This document shows, in pieces, positions 8,956 through 15,997 of a DNA stretch of 64,000 bases. The notes below the pieces were generated by a model that saw nothing but the letters and a program-made list of their open reading frames with translations, searched no databases and was not told the DNA's origin. The DNA lies in the NCBI RefSeq assembly GCF_014932895.1, contig NZ_JACYOF010000001.1, positions 372,001 through 436,000 of the forward strand. Reading direction: 5' to 3'. The translations under genes and the position numbers were made by a program. Every line of letters starts with the position of its first letter. Positions within the stretch are counted from its first letter, which is position 1. The stretch comes from Bacillus thuringiensis. Lineage in GTDB: Bacteria > Bacillota > Bacilli > Bacillales > Bacillaceae_G.

Positions 8956-9835
8956 GATGAAACTGTTTATATACATCTTTTAATCTAGTTTTTGAAACGT
9001 GCGTATAAATTTGCGTCGTTGAAATATCCGCATGTCCAAGCATCTCTTGTACAGCACGTAAGTCTGCCCCATTTTCTAATAAATGCGTAGCAAAAGAGTG
9101 ACGCAACGTATGAGGTGTAAGCTCTTTTTCAATATTCGCTTCTTTCGCTAATCGTTTTAAAATTTTCCAAAAACCTTGTCTTGATAATCGGTTACCATGA
9201 TGGTTTAAAAAGAGTGCATCTACTGCTTTCTTCCCCATCAATTCCCCTCTTCCTTTTTCAATATACTTTTGAATCGCTTCCGTCGCTAAACTTCCTAGTG
9301 GTATAATTCTTTCTTTATTCCCTTTCCCAATGCAACGAACAAATCCCATCGTTAAATGTACATCTTCTAAATTTAGTGCAATTAATTCTGAAACCCGAAG
9401 TCCCGTTGCATACAATAACTCTAGCATTGCCTTATCACGAATTCCAAAAGCACTTGTCATTTTAGGTGTTTGAAGTAACGCCTCTACTTCATCAACTGAT
9501 AATACTTTTGGTAATTTCCGTTCCCCTTGCGGCGTTTCAATATGTACTGATGGATCGTGCTCTACCGCTCGTTCACGAAGTAAAAATTGGTGGAACGAAC
9601 GGATCGATGCAATATGACGAGCCAATGTTTTCGAAGATTTTCCGTTCTCTTTTAAATACTGCAAAAAGTTAACGATGTGCAAACGTGTCACTTCATGGAA
9701 GGTTTTCGCCTGTTCTACATTTTGCAAATACTTTACATAGCTTTTTAAATCACGTTCATAAGATACTACTGTATTTTTCGCTAATCCCTTTTCGACAACC
9801 ATATAATGAATAAAATCTTTTAATTGATCTTCCAA
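8945..9835 (-). CDS. xerD: Site-specific tyrosine recombinase XerD
   Basis: A 296-residue recombinase that, with XerC/CodV, resolves chromosome dimers at dif. It has the N-terminal SAM-like core-binding domain ([20 protein letters not shown]). The catalytic residues follow: Arg in [12 protein letters not shown], Lys in the [14 protein letters not shown] hairpin, [12 protein letters not shown] (H-x-x-R), and [16 protein letters not shown] with the His and the nucleophilic Tyr. Its position directly after fur-yqzK matches B. subtilis ripX. The gap to yqzK is 6 bp, so it is co-transcribed. Confidence 0.95.
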   Translation of the reverse strand: MEDQLKDFIHYMVVEKGLAKNTVVSYERDLKSYVKYLQNVEQAKTFHEVTRLHIVNFLQYLKENGKSSKTLARHIASIRSFHQFLLRERAVEHDPSVHIETPQGERKLPKVLSVDEVEALLQTPKMTSAFGIRDKAMLELLYATGLRVSELIALNLEDVHLTMGFVRCIGKGNKERIIPLGSLATEAIQKYIEKGRGELMGKKAVDALFLNHHGNRLSRQGFWKILKRLAKEANIEKELTPHTLRHSFATHLLENGADLRAVQEMLGHADISTTQIYTHVSKTRLKDVYKQFHPRA

Positions 9836-9841
9836 TCTACT

Positions 9842-10072
9842 CTACTCCCCATTTTCATAGAAAAACATCATTCTATTTACGAAAGCATCCTTTGCCGGTT
9901 CTTCATTCCCTGATACTTTTTCTACAGTCTCTTCTTTTGGCTTTTCATAACGATGATAGCTTTCGTATTCTTCATTTATCCATAGTATAGCGAAATAAAA
10001 CAAAATCGTACAACTTGTAAATAATAAAAATACTTTTATTCCATCAAAAGTTAATTTTAAAGCTCGGCGCAT
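9842..10072 (-). CDS. yqzK: YqzK-like (DUF4227) small membrane protein
   Basis: A 76-residue protein with one N-terminal transmembrane helix (IKVFLLFTSCTILFYFAILW) and a charged soluble tail. The ATG at 10072 is chosen because GGAGG lies eight bases upstream, and the upstream in-frame extension has no SD. The identity rests on its place between fur and xerD plus its length, as for B. subtilis yqzK. Function unknown. Confidence 0.75.
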   Translation of the reverse strand: MRRALKLTFDGIKVFLLFTSCTILFYFAILWINEEYESYHRYEKPKEETVEKVSGNEEPAKDAFVNRMMFFYENGE

Positions 10073-10143
10073 TGTAAATTCCTCCAAAATATAAGTTATT
10101 ACAACATATGCCAAGCTTTCACCAATTTATACCTTATTCAAAT

Positions 10144-10177
10144 AAAAAACCTCTTCCTAGATAAATAGGAAAAGGTT
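10144..10177 (-). terminator. Terminator after fur
   Basis: Stem AACCTCTTCCTA / TAGGAAAAGGTT (with a G-U pair) overlapping the fur stop codon and ending in a T run on the minus strand. It would separate fur from yqzK-xerD at least partly. Confidence 0.75.
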
Positions 10178-10631
10178 ATTTTTCATCCGTTTCATTTTCT
10201 TGACAATTTTTACAAATCCCATGGAATGTTAAACGATGATCTTTCACCTTAAAGCTCCAGTCTCGTTCTACTTTTTTCTCCACTTCACCAAGTAAATCTT
10301 CTTGTATTTCTTGTACAGCACCACATTGCGTACAAATCAAATGATGGTGAAAACGCTGTGCACCTTCTTGGCGTAAGTCATAGCGTGAAACACCGTCTCC
10401 GAAGTTAATCTTATCGACAACTTTTAACTCAGATAATAACTCTAAAGTTCGATAGACGGTTGCTAATCCGATCTCTGGCGACTTTTCTTTTACAAGGAGG
10501 TAAACATCTTCTGCGCTTAAATGATCTTCCTCATTTTCTAGCAGCACACGAACTGTTGCTTCACGTTGCGGTGTTAATTTATAGCTCGCTGCATGTAATT
10601 GCTTCTTAATTCGTTCAATTCTTTCTTCCAT
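10176..10631 (-). CDS. fur: Ferric uptake regulator Fur
   Basis: A 151-residue Fur-family repressor. The N-terminal winged helix includes YKLTPQREATVRVLLE and ATVYRTLELL. The C-terminal metal-binding part has HHHLICTQCGAVQEI and a second CxxC (CKNC) for the structural Zn. Genomic position (spoIIM-fur-yqzK-xerD) supports Fur rather than the PerR or Zur paralogues. A promoter (TTGACA-16-TATAAT) and a Fur box lie upstream. The protein represses iron-uptake genes when Fe2+ is bound. Confidence 0.93.
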   Translation of the reverse strand: MEERIERIKKQLHAASYKLTPQREATVRVLLENEEDHLSAEDVYLLVKEKSPEIGLATVYRTLELLSELKVVDKINFGDGVSRYDLRQEGAQRFHHHLICTQCGAVQEIQEDLLGEVEKKVERDWSFKVKDHRLTFHGICKNCQENETDEK

Positions 10632-10664
10632 TCGGTACTACTCCCTCCTCGCCACTCTTACACC

Positions 10665-10692
10665 ATTATATCAGAAGAAGGACTTCTGTCAA
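10665..10692 (-). promoter_or_regulatory. SigA promoter of fur
   Basis: Perfect -35 TTGACA (10687-10692) and perfect -10 TATAAT (10665-10670) with a 16-bp spacer, giving a leader of about 27 nt. Confidence 0.8.
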
Positions 10693-10715
10693 AAGAAAAA
10701 ACAATAAAAACAAAT

Positions 10716-10730
10716 TGATAATTATTCTCA
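10716..10730. promoter_or_regulatory. Fur box upstream of fur
   Basis: TGATAATTATTCTCA matches the 7-1-7 Bacillus Fur box TGATAATNATTATCA at all defined positions except one. It lies 24 bp upstream of the fur -35 and 9 bp past the spoIIM stop codon. Confidence 0.65.
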
Positions 10731-10738
10731 AAAAGTAT

Positions 10739-11386
10739 TTATTTTTTATTAATAGCCTCAACGACTTCTTTCATCAAAACTGGTGATGCGTAAGCCTCCA
10801 CACTAGAAGCAAGTGCTAACACCGCTCCAATTACAAGAAAGAAACATGTATAGCGAATTAATAATGGTAATAGTGGCTCAGTTATTTTCCTGATAAACTG
10901 GTGCCTAATCATCCGTAAAGAAAAACTTGCAGCAATTGTTGTCATAACGAGAAAGACTGGAATGATAATTAAATTTTGTGGCAATACAGATACAAATGCT
11001 AATAATAGTCCATTCCATCCGTGCTGACTTACTAAAAAACCTACTGTAAATCCAACAACTACTCCTTTTACAAATAATAAAATAAAAATGAGTGGCAATC
11101 CAATAATTGAGATTCCTAAAATCCAAATAAATCCAATGTATTTTAATTGCGAAAAGTAACTTTCTCGAAACATTTCGCCCGCAATAGCAAATTCCCCTTT
11201 AGAAACTTGTCCAAAAAAACGTTGTAAATAAAATGATAAATCTTGCTTTTGATTGATTTGTAAACTATTCACAAGAATAGCTCCAAATATTACTCCCATC
11301 AATAATAAAACAGCATTAAATATATATAATGAAGAGTTTTCCTGTATGTGAGACATTACGCGATCTTGCCAAGTTTTTCGCCACAT
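10739..11386 (-). CDS. spoIIM: Stage II sporulation protein M
   Basis: A 215-residue membrane protein with five predicted helices, the length and hydrophobic pattern of SpoIIM. The N-terminal helix follows WRKTWQDRVMSHIQENSSLY. SpoIIM forms the DMP complex with SpoIID and SpoIIP, which drives septal peptidoglycan thinning and forespore engulfment. It lies next to fur as in B. subtilis and has a textbook sigma-E promoter upstream. Confidence 0.93.
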   Translation of the reverse strand: MWRKTWQDRVMSHIQENSSLYIFNAVLLLMGVIFGAILVNSLQINQKQDLSFYLQRFFGQVSKGEFAIAGEMFRESYFSQLKYIGFIWILGISIIGLPLIFILLFVKGVVVGFTVGFLVSQHGWNGLLLAFVSVLPQNLIIIPVFLVMTTIAASFSLRMIRHQFIRKITEPLLPLLIRYTCFFLVIGAVLALASSVEAYASPVLMKEVVEAINKK

Positions 11387-11417
11387 TTTTCTTCCCTCCG
11401 TTCACACTCTTACTAAA

Positions 11418-11447
11418 AATGTATGAAAGAAAGAAAAAAAGTATGAC
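11418..11447 (-). promoter_or_regulatory. Sigma-E promoter of spoIIM
   Basis: Minus-strand GTCATACT (11440-11447), a 14-bp spacer and CATACATT (11418-11425). Both boxes closely match the sigma-E consensus, and spoIIM is a known sigma-E gene in B. subtilis. Confidence 0.75.
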
Positions 11448-11512
11448 GAATTAACATTGAAATTCCGCTCTACTTTGCTAAACTAAAAAGTAGAGAATAG
11501 GAGGGATTTCTC

Positions 11513-12064
11513 TTGAAACCATTATTATTAGATTTTCCAACATTATTTCAAACTGAACGCTTACAAGTTCGTAAACCGTTTCCAGGTGATGGTGCAGAAG
11601 TATATGAAGCAATCCAAGCTTCTCTAGAAGACTTAGTACCGTGGATGCCAATTGACACTGAAACGGAAGATAGTGCTGAAGAAATTGTTCGTAAAGCTCA
11701 CGGACAGTTTTTACTTCGTGAAACACTTGATTTTCACTTATACGATAAAGTATCTGGTACATTCATCGGAGCTATTACGCTCAAACCTGAAAACTGGGAT
11801 ATTCCAAAGTTTTCACTTCACTTCTGGCTGCATAGTGCGTATACAAAACAAGGCTATATGACCGAAGCGATTAAAGGTGCCATTCAATTTGCCTTTGATA
11901 AGTTAGGTGCAAGAAGAATTGAAATTCGTACTGATGCAACAAATGTAAATGCATGTAACTTAGCAGAACGTTTAGAATTTATTTTAGAAGGTACAATGGA
12001 AAATGATTTCCTAGCGCCAGACGGTAGCTTACGTGATGCACGCGTATATGCAAAAATTAATTAA
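11513..12064 (+). CDS. GNAT acetyltransferase, RimJ/RimL type
   Basis: A 183-residue GNAT protein of the ribosomal-protein-serine acetyltransferase-like group. It has FQTERLQVRKPFPGDGAEVYEAI at its N-terminus, the HFWLHSAYTKQGYMTEAI acetyl-CoA region, and the ATNVNACNLAERLEFILEG C-terminal motif. It starts at TTG (11513) behind AGGAGGG with proper spacing. The substrate cannot be read from the sequence. It is a monocistronic gene convergent with nudF across a shared terminator. Confidence 0.85.
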   Translation: MKPLLLDFPTLFQTERLQVRKPFPGDGAEVYEAIQASLEDLVPWMPIDTETEDSAEEIVRKAHGQFLLRETLDFHLYDKVSGTFIGAITLKPENWDIPKFSLHFWLHSAYTKQGYMTEAIKGAIQFAFDKLGARRIEIRTDATNVNACNLAERLEFILEGTMENDFLAPDGSLRDARVYAKIN

Positions 12065-12065
12065 T

Positions 12066-12095
12066 AAACACTCGCCTTTGGCGAGTGTTTATTTT
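12066..12095. terminator. Bidirectional terminator between GNAT gene and nudF
   Basis: Stem ACACTCGCC / GGCGAGTGT with a TTT loop and flanking A/T runs. It serves both convergent genes. Confidence 0.85.
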
Positions 12096-12628
12096 TGTAA
12101 TTGTAAATATTGTACTGCAAACATAGTCTTGGCATCATGAATGCGAAAGTCTTTCATAAGATCAACCGCTTCTTCTAATGACACTTCCATTAATTCCACA
12201 AATTCATCTTCATCTAAAGCTGCTTTGTTTTCTTTTTGTTTTAATCCTGTTGCTTTATATACATATAAAATCTCATCTGCAAAACCAGGTGATGTATAGA
12301 AAGATGTAATAAGCTCCATATTTTCACATACATATCCTGTTTCTTCTTCTAATTCACGAACTGCTGTTACCTCTGGTTTTTCCCCAGGTTCTAACTTCCC
12401 AGCAGGAATTTCTATAATCGCCTTTTCAAGCGCTTTACGGTACTGCTCAACAAGCACAATTTTCCCTTCATCAGTAATAGCAATAATAGCAACTGCACCA
12501 GGGTGGTTTACAATTTCACGTTTACTCATTTCTCCATTTGGTAATACTACATCATCAACACGAACTTTTATAACTCTACCATCAAAAATCGGCTCAGTTT
12601 TTACTGTTCTCTCTGCAAGATTACTCAT
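12089..12628 (-). CDS. nudF: ADP-ribose pyrophosphatase (Nudix hydrolase)
   Basis: A 179-residue ADPRase. The Nudix box begins GKLEPGEKPEVTAVRELEEE and ends TGYV, an exact fit to GX5EX7REUXEEXGU. The upstream VEQYRKALEKAIIEIPAG segment is typical of ADP-ribose-specific members. It hydrolyses ADP-ribose to AMP and ribose-5-phosphate. In B. subtilis the orthologue (yqkG) is beside mciZ and yqkF, as here. Confidence 0.93.
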   Translation of the reverse strand: MSNLAERTVKTEPIFDGRVIKVRVDDVVLPNGEMSKREIVNHPGAVAIIAITDEGKIVLVEQYRKALEKAIIEIPAGKLEPGEKPEVTAVRELEEETGYVCENMELITSFYTSPGFADEILYVYKATGLKQKENKAALDEDEFVELMEVSLEEAVDLMKDFRIHDAKTMFAVQYLQLQK

Positions 12629-12644
12629 ACTACTTCATCTCCCT

Positions 12645-12674
12645 GTTCTATTTCCTATTCTTTCTTCATACATT
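12645..12674 (+). promoter_or_regulatory. Candidate sigma-E promoter of mciZ
   Basis: GTTCTATT (12645-12652), a 14-bp spacer and CATACATT (12667-12674). The same spacing and -10 are seen in front of spoIIM in this window. Transcription would begin about 20 bases before the mciZ ATG. Confidence 0.6.
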
Positions 12675-12702
12675 TTACCACATTGAAAGGAGCGTGATAG
12701 AA

Positions 12703-12837
12703 ATGAAAGTTTATATTTTACCAAATCGCGTTACATTAGTCGGAAAAGCATGGCAAATTCGCCATAAGCTAAAACAATATGGCAAAGAGTACGCAACAGT
12801 GCAAGAGTGGATTACAGCAAATAAAGTGAAACTTTAA
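12703..12837 (+). CDS. mciZ: MciZ, mother-cell inhibitor of FtsZ
   Basis: A 44-residue protein beginning MKVYILPNRVTLVGKAWQIR, with KLKQYGKEY and VQEWI following. The pattern MKV..P..V.LVGKAW.IR.KLK.YG and the V..WI end match B. subtilis MciZ (40 residues). That peptide binds the FtsZ C-terminal subdomain and blocks Z-ring formation in the sporulating mother cell. The locus, divergent from nudF and beside yqkF, also fits. The SD is AAAGGAG. The last codons (Lys-Val-Lys-Leu-stop) lie inside the start of repeat copy 3, so the C-terminus differs from the B. subtilis protein. Confidence 0.88.
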   Translation: MKVYILPNRVTLVGKAWQIRHKLKQYGKEYATVQEWITANKVKL

Positions 12838-12976
12838 TCAGAGGTGGGTGTCCATCCACCTCTGATTATTAGCCCACACCAATCAGGCTTTTACGGGCAG
12901 TTAATCTCCCACTTAACTTCCTCGCATGTGCCGAATTTTGAGAGGGGAGTCTTACTGCGCGAATGGCGGGACAAAA
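12821..12976 (+). repeat. Interspersed bcr-type hairpin repeat, copy 3 (with internal insertion)
   Basis: Starts ATAAAGTGAAACTTTAATCAG inside the end of mciZ. The hairpin arms are AATCAGAGGTGG / CCACCTCTGATT, again compensated relative to copy 1. CCAATCAGGCTTTTACGGGC follows, then about 50 bp absent from the other copies. That insertion is bounded by TCTCCC / GGGGAG. The usual tail GGCGGGACAAAAA closes it. Confidence 0.8.
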
Positions 12977-13034
12977 AGTAACCGTTTGTCAACCTCTTTT
13001 CCCTTTCGTACAATAAAGATAAGGAGGTTGACCT

Positions 13035-13949
13035 ATGAAAAAACGTCAATTAGGAAACTCAGATTTATTTGTAACAGAAATGGGACTTGGCTGTATGTCT
13101 CTCGGTACATCGGAAACTGACGCTATGCGCATTATCGATGAAGCAATCGATTTAGGAATTAATTTTTTTGATACTGCGGATTTATATGATTATGGATTAA
13201 ATGAAGAATTTGTAGGAAAAGTATTGAAAAGAAGACGAGACCAAATTGTCCTTACAACAAAGGTTGGAAATCGATGGACAGAAGAAAAAAACGGCTGGTC
13301 TTGGGATCCTTCTAAAGCTTACATAAAAGCTGAAGTAAAAGAAAGTTTACGTAGACTTCAAACTGATTATATTGATCTTTACCAACTTCATGGCGGAACG
13401 CTTGAAGATCCGATAGATGAAACAATTGAAGCTTTTGAAGAATTAAAAAAAGAAGGTATTATTCGCCAGTACGGTATTTCTTCTATACGTCCAAATGTCA
13501 TCCGTGAATATGCAAAACGCTCAAATATCGTTAGTGTACTAATGGAATATAGCCTTTTAAATCGTCGTCCAGAAGAATGGTTCCCGCTTCTTAATGAACA
13601 CCAAATTAGCGTCATTGCTCGCGGACCACTCGCAAAAGGAATTTTAACTGACAACAATGCAAAAAAGATAGAAAGAGTAAAAGAAAAGGACTATCTCTCT
13701 TATTCTTACGATGAATTAAATGCTACACTCGGAAATGTAAAAGAAGTTATCGGAGAAAACTCTTTAACAGGAACAGCTATTCAATACTGCTTACATAGCG
13801 AAACTGTTGCAGCGGTTATACCTGGTGCAAGCTCTATTCAACAATTACAGGCAAATGTACAAGCTAGCCAACAGTCGCCTTTAACAAAAGAAAAGTATGT
13901 ACAACTTCAAAAAATTGTTAAATATGACACATATGCTTTACATCGTTAG
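13035..13949 (+). CDS. yqkF: Aldo/keto reductase YqkF
   Basis: A 304-residue NADP-dependent (alpha/beta)8-barrel reductase. The catalytic tetrad is visible: Asp in FFDTADLYDYG, Tyr in the same segment, Lys in VLTTKVGNRW, and His in IDLYQLHGG. The cofactor-binding end is VAAVIPGASSIQQLQANVQA. Position next to mciZ-nudF matches B. subtilis yqkF. The physiological substrate is unknown. The SD AAGGAGG lies just upstream. It ends in a strong terminator shared with the next, convergent reductase gene. Confidence 0.9.
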   Translation: MKKRQLGNSDLFVTEMGLGCMSLGTSETDAMRIIDEAIDLGINFFDTADLYDYGLNEEFVGKVLKRRRDQIVLTTKVGNRWTEEKNGWSWDPSKAYIKAEVKESLRRLQTDYIDLYQLHGGTLEDPIDETIEAFEELKKEGIIRQYGISSIRPNVIREYAKRSNIVSVLMEYSLLNRRPEEWFPLLNEHQISVIARGPLAKGILTDNNAKKIERVKEKDYLSYSYDELNATLGNVKEVIGENSLTGTAIQYCLHSETVAAVIPGASSIQQLQANVQASQQSPLTKEKYVQLQKIVKYDTYALHR

Positions 13950-13951
13950 TT

Positions 13952-13985
13952 AAAAAGACGCTACCAGTACTGGTAGCGTCTTTTT
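13952..13985. terminator. Bidirectional terminator between the two reductase genes
   Basis: Perfect stem GACGCTACCAG / CTGGTAGCGTC with A-run and T-run on either side. Confidence 0.85.
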
Positions 13986-14811
13986 ATAACGTATCATATT
14001 TATCAGGATTCGTTCCTACATGTAAATTACGATCTAACGTATTAATTTGATTCATCTCTTCTTCAGTTAATGAGAAATCAAAAATAGTAAAGTTTTCTTT
14101 AATACGAGATGGTGTCACAGATTTAGGAATCGTCACTATTCCGCTTTGAATATCCCATCGTAATATAACTTGCGCAGGAGTTTTTTCATATTTGTTAGCG
14201 ATAGCTTGAATGATTGGATGCTGGAATACTTCGCCGCCCCTCATTAACGGACTCCATGCCTCCATTTGAATTTGCTCACTTTGACAGAAATTACGCAATT
14301 CAAATTGCGTTAACATTGGATGAAGTTCCACTTGATTTACCATTGGCTTTACTTTGCAATTTGGTAATAACAGTTCTAAATGATGTTTATGAAAATTAGA
14401 AACACCAATCGCACGCACTTTACCTTCTTCATACAATTTTTCTAAAGCTCGGTACGTATCAATATACTTCCCTCTAATTGGCCAGTGGATTAAATATAAA
14501 TCTACATATTCCATTTGTAATTTCTTTAAGCTCTTTTCAAACGCCTCTAGTGTCTCCTCGTATCCTTGATCGTCGTTCCAAACTTTTGTTGTAATAAACA
14601 AGTCTTCTCGCGGGATTCCTGATTCACGTATCGCCTCTCCGACACCGCTTTCATTTTCATATACAGTTGCTGTATCAATCGAACGGTATCCAACTTCTAA
14701 CGCTGTTTTTACTGCTTGTTTTACTTCGTCGCCTTCTTTCGCTTTATAAACGCCTAGACCAATCATCGGCATTTTCACGCCATTATGAAGTGTAGTTGTT
14801 GGAATATGCAC
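13984..14811 (-). CDS. Aldo/keto reductase of the 2,5-diketogluconate/YtbE type
   Basis: A 275-residue AKR5-like reductase. Motifs are TTTLHNGVKMPMIGLGVYKA, SIDTATVYENESGVGEAI (Asp, Tyr), FITTKVWND (Lys), DLYLIHWPIRG (His) and the NADPH loop IPKSVTPSRIKEN. The GTG at 14811 is preferred because AAGGGAG lies at proper distance. The longer ATG start adds 13 residues not conserved in the family. It probably reduces small aldehydes or methylglyoxal-like carbonyls. It is not a paralogue copied from its neighbour yqkF, because the two belong to different AKR subfamilies. Confidence 0.88.
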   Translation of the reverse strand: MHIPTTTLHNGVKMPMIGLGVYKAKEGDEVKQAVKTALEVGYRSIDTATVYENESGVGEAIRESGIPREDLFITTKVWNDDQGYEETLEAFEKSLKKLQMEYVDLYLIHWPIRGKYIDTYRALEKLYEEGKVRAIGVSNFHKHHLELLLPNCKVKPMVNQVELHPMLTQFELRNFCQSEQIQMEAWSPLMRGGEVFQHPIIQAIANKYEKTPAQVILRWDIQSGIVTIPKSVTPSRIKENFTIFDFSLTEEEMNQINTLDRNLHVGTNPDKYDTL

Positions 14812-14939
14812 ATTCGTTCTCCCTTTCATTGTTACATTTTTATAAACCACAACTTTATTTCAACAAGATTCATCCAAAAAGTCAAAACATACATACAGTT
14901 TACATAATAATTTTATACATTTTAAAAAATAATGTGAAC

Positions 14940-15464
14940 TTAGTCATTCACGTTATTTTCTATCCATTCTTTCGCTTTTTCATCAATATTACGTACAAAT
15001 TCATTTTTCCCTTCCGTATATAGCGTACCATCATATGTATATTTTTCGGCTAGTTCCTTCTTTAATATTGCATACGCCTCTGCTTCTTCACAATGCGCCA
15101 TCATATAATCACGAAATGCTAAATGCCTTGTAATTTCAGGATTTCCTTTTTCAAACACGTGTAAGTGATACGATCGTTTTTCCTCCGTTCCATGAATAAA
15201 AAAACGGCGTCCTGAAATACCATTTTCCCCCTTTACGATGTAACCAAGCTCTTTAAATCGTTCATTCCAATGATCTACTCTGTCGATACTTTCTACTTCC
15301 ATGATCATATCAATAATAGGTTTAGCTGCTAGTCCTGGCACTGACGTACTTCCAATATGATAGATTTTCACCGTTTCTGGCATCGTCAATTTTAATCTTT
15401 CGGCCTCCATTTGAAATTTTTCACTCCAATGATTTTCATGCGGAACGACTACAATTTTCCTCAT
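14940..15464 (-). CDS. GrpB family (UPF0157) protein
   Basis: A 174-residue member of the GrpB/UPF0157 family, a nucleotidyltransferase-like fold. The hallmark IYHIGSTSVPGLAAKPIIDMI is present, with a downstream H-L-H-V-F strand and FRDYMMAH. In some proteins this fold is fused to CoaE. No reaction has been established for the stand-alone form. It is alone between an AKR gene and yqkK. Confidence 0.85.
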   Translation of the reverse strand: MRKIVVVPHENHWSEKFQMEAERLKLTMPETVKIYHIGSTSVPGLAAKPIIDMIMEVESIDRVDHWNERFKELGYIVKGENGISGRRFFIHGTEEKRSYHLHVFEKGNPEITRHLAFRDYMMAHCEEAEAYAILKKELAEKYTYDGTLYTEGKNEFVRNIDEKAKEWIENNVND

Positions 15465-15493
15465 TCTAATTCCCCTTTTCTTACAAGCTCGTC

Positions 15494-15527
15494 AAAAAAA
15501 TGATCAGCGGTATTCACTGATCATTTT
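15494..15527 (-). terminator. Terminator after yqkK
   Basis: Stem AAAATGATCAG / CTGATCATTTT followed by T residues on the minus strand. Confidence 0.8.
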
Positions 15528-15532
15528 CGTTA

Positions 15533-15796
15533 TTATTTAAAGTCTTTCCAAGTAAGATCACTTTCACTTAACAGTTCTTCAAATGATTTATTCTTTTCAC
15601 GTTCTTTTTGTTCTTGGCGCTTTCTTTCCAGTTCCACTGCCTCTTTTTTCTCTTCTCTCACTTGCAGCTCTTTTTTCTTATCCTTTAATTGCTGCATGAG
15701 TGAATCATTTAATTGATCACCTAATGTAAGTGATTCCTTCTTTGGTTGATTCATTTGAGATTGTCTTTGCATTTGTCTTTGTTTCTTTTTCTTCAT
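15533..15796 (-). CDS. yqkK: YqkK-like (DUF3886) charged coiled-coil protein
   Basis: An 87-residue, very Lys/Glu/Gln-rich protein (MKKKKQRQMQ..., DKKKELQVREEKKEAVELER). A predicted long helix or coiled coil ends in SFEELLSESDLTWKDFK. The ATG at 15796 is used because GGTGAG precedes it by four bases. Composition, length and location in the yqk cluster fit YqkK. The function is unknown and the protein is probably cytosolic. Confidence 0.7.
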   Translation of the reverse strand: MKKKKQRQMQRQSQMNQPKKESLTLGDQLNDSLMQQLKDKKKELQVREEKKEAVELERKRQEQKEREKNKSFEELLSESDLTWKDFK

Positions 15797-15997
15797 GCTA
15801 CTCACCTTTTACTTTTTTCTCCATTATAGAGGATACACGATGAAATCGACAATAAAAAAGGTTCCTTACTCTATCATTCTATTTTTGTAAAAATGTTAAT
15901 TTTTCGAAAATAGAAAATTTTGCTATAGATATAATCCTATGAATCTATTAAAATTATGTCGTATGATGTCAGATTATAAAAAAAGGAGAAATAAATT

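Noticed and set aside
11478-11762. Minus-strand 94-codon ORF
   Set aside because: It is the shadow of the GNAT gene on the plus strand, which has SD, TTG start and family motifs.
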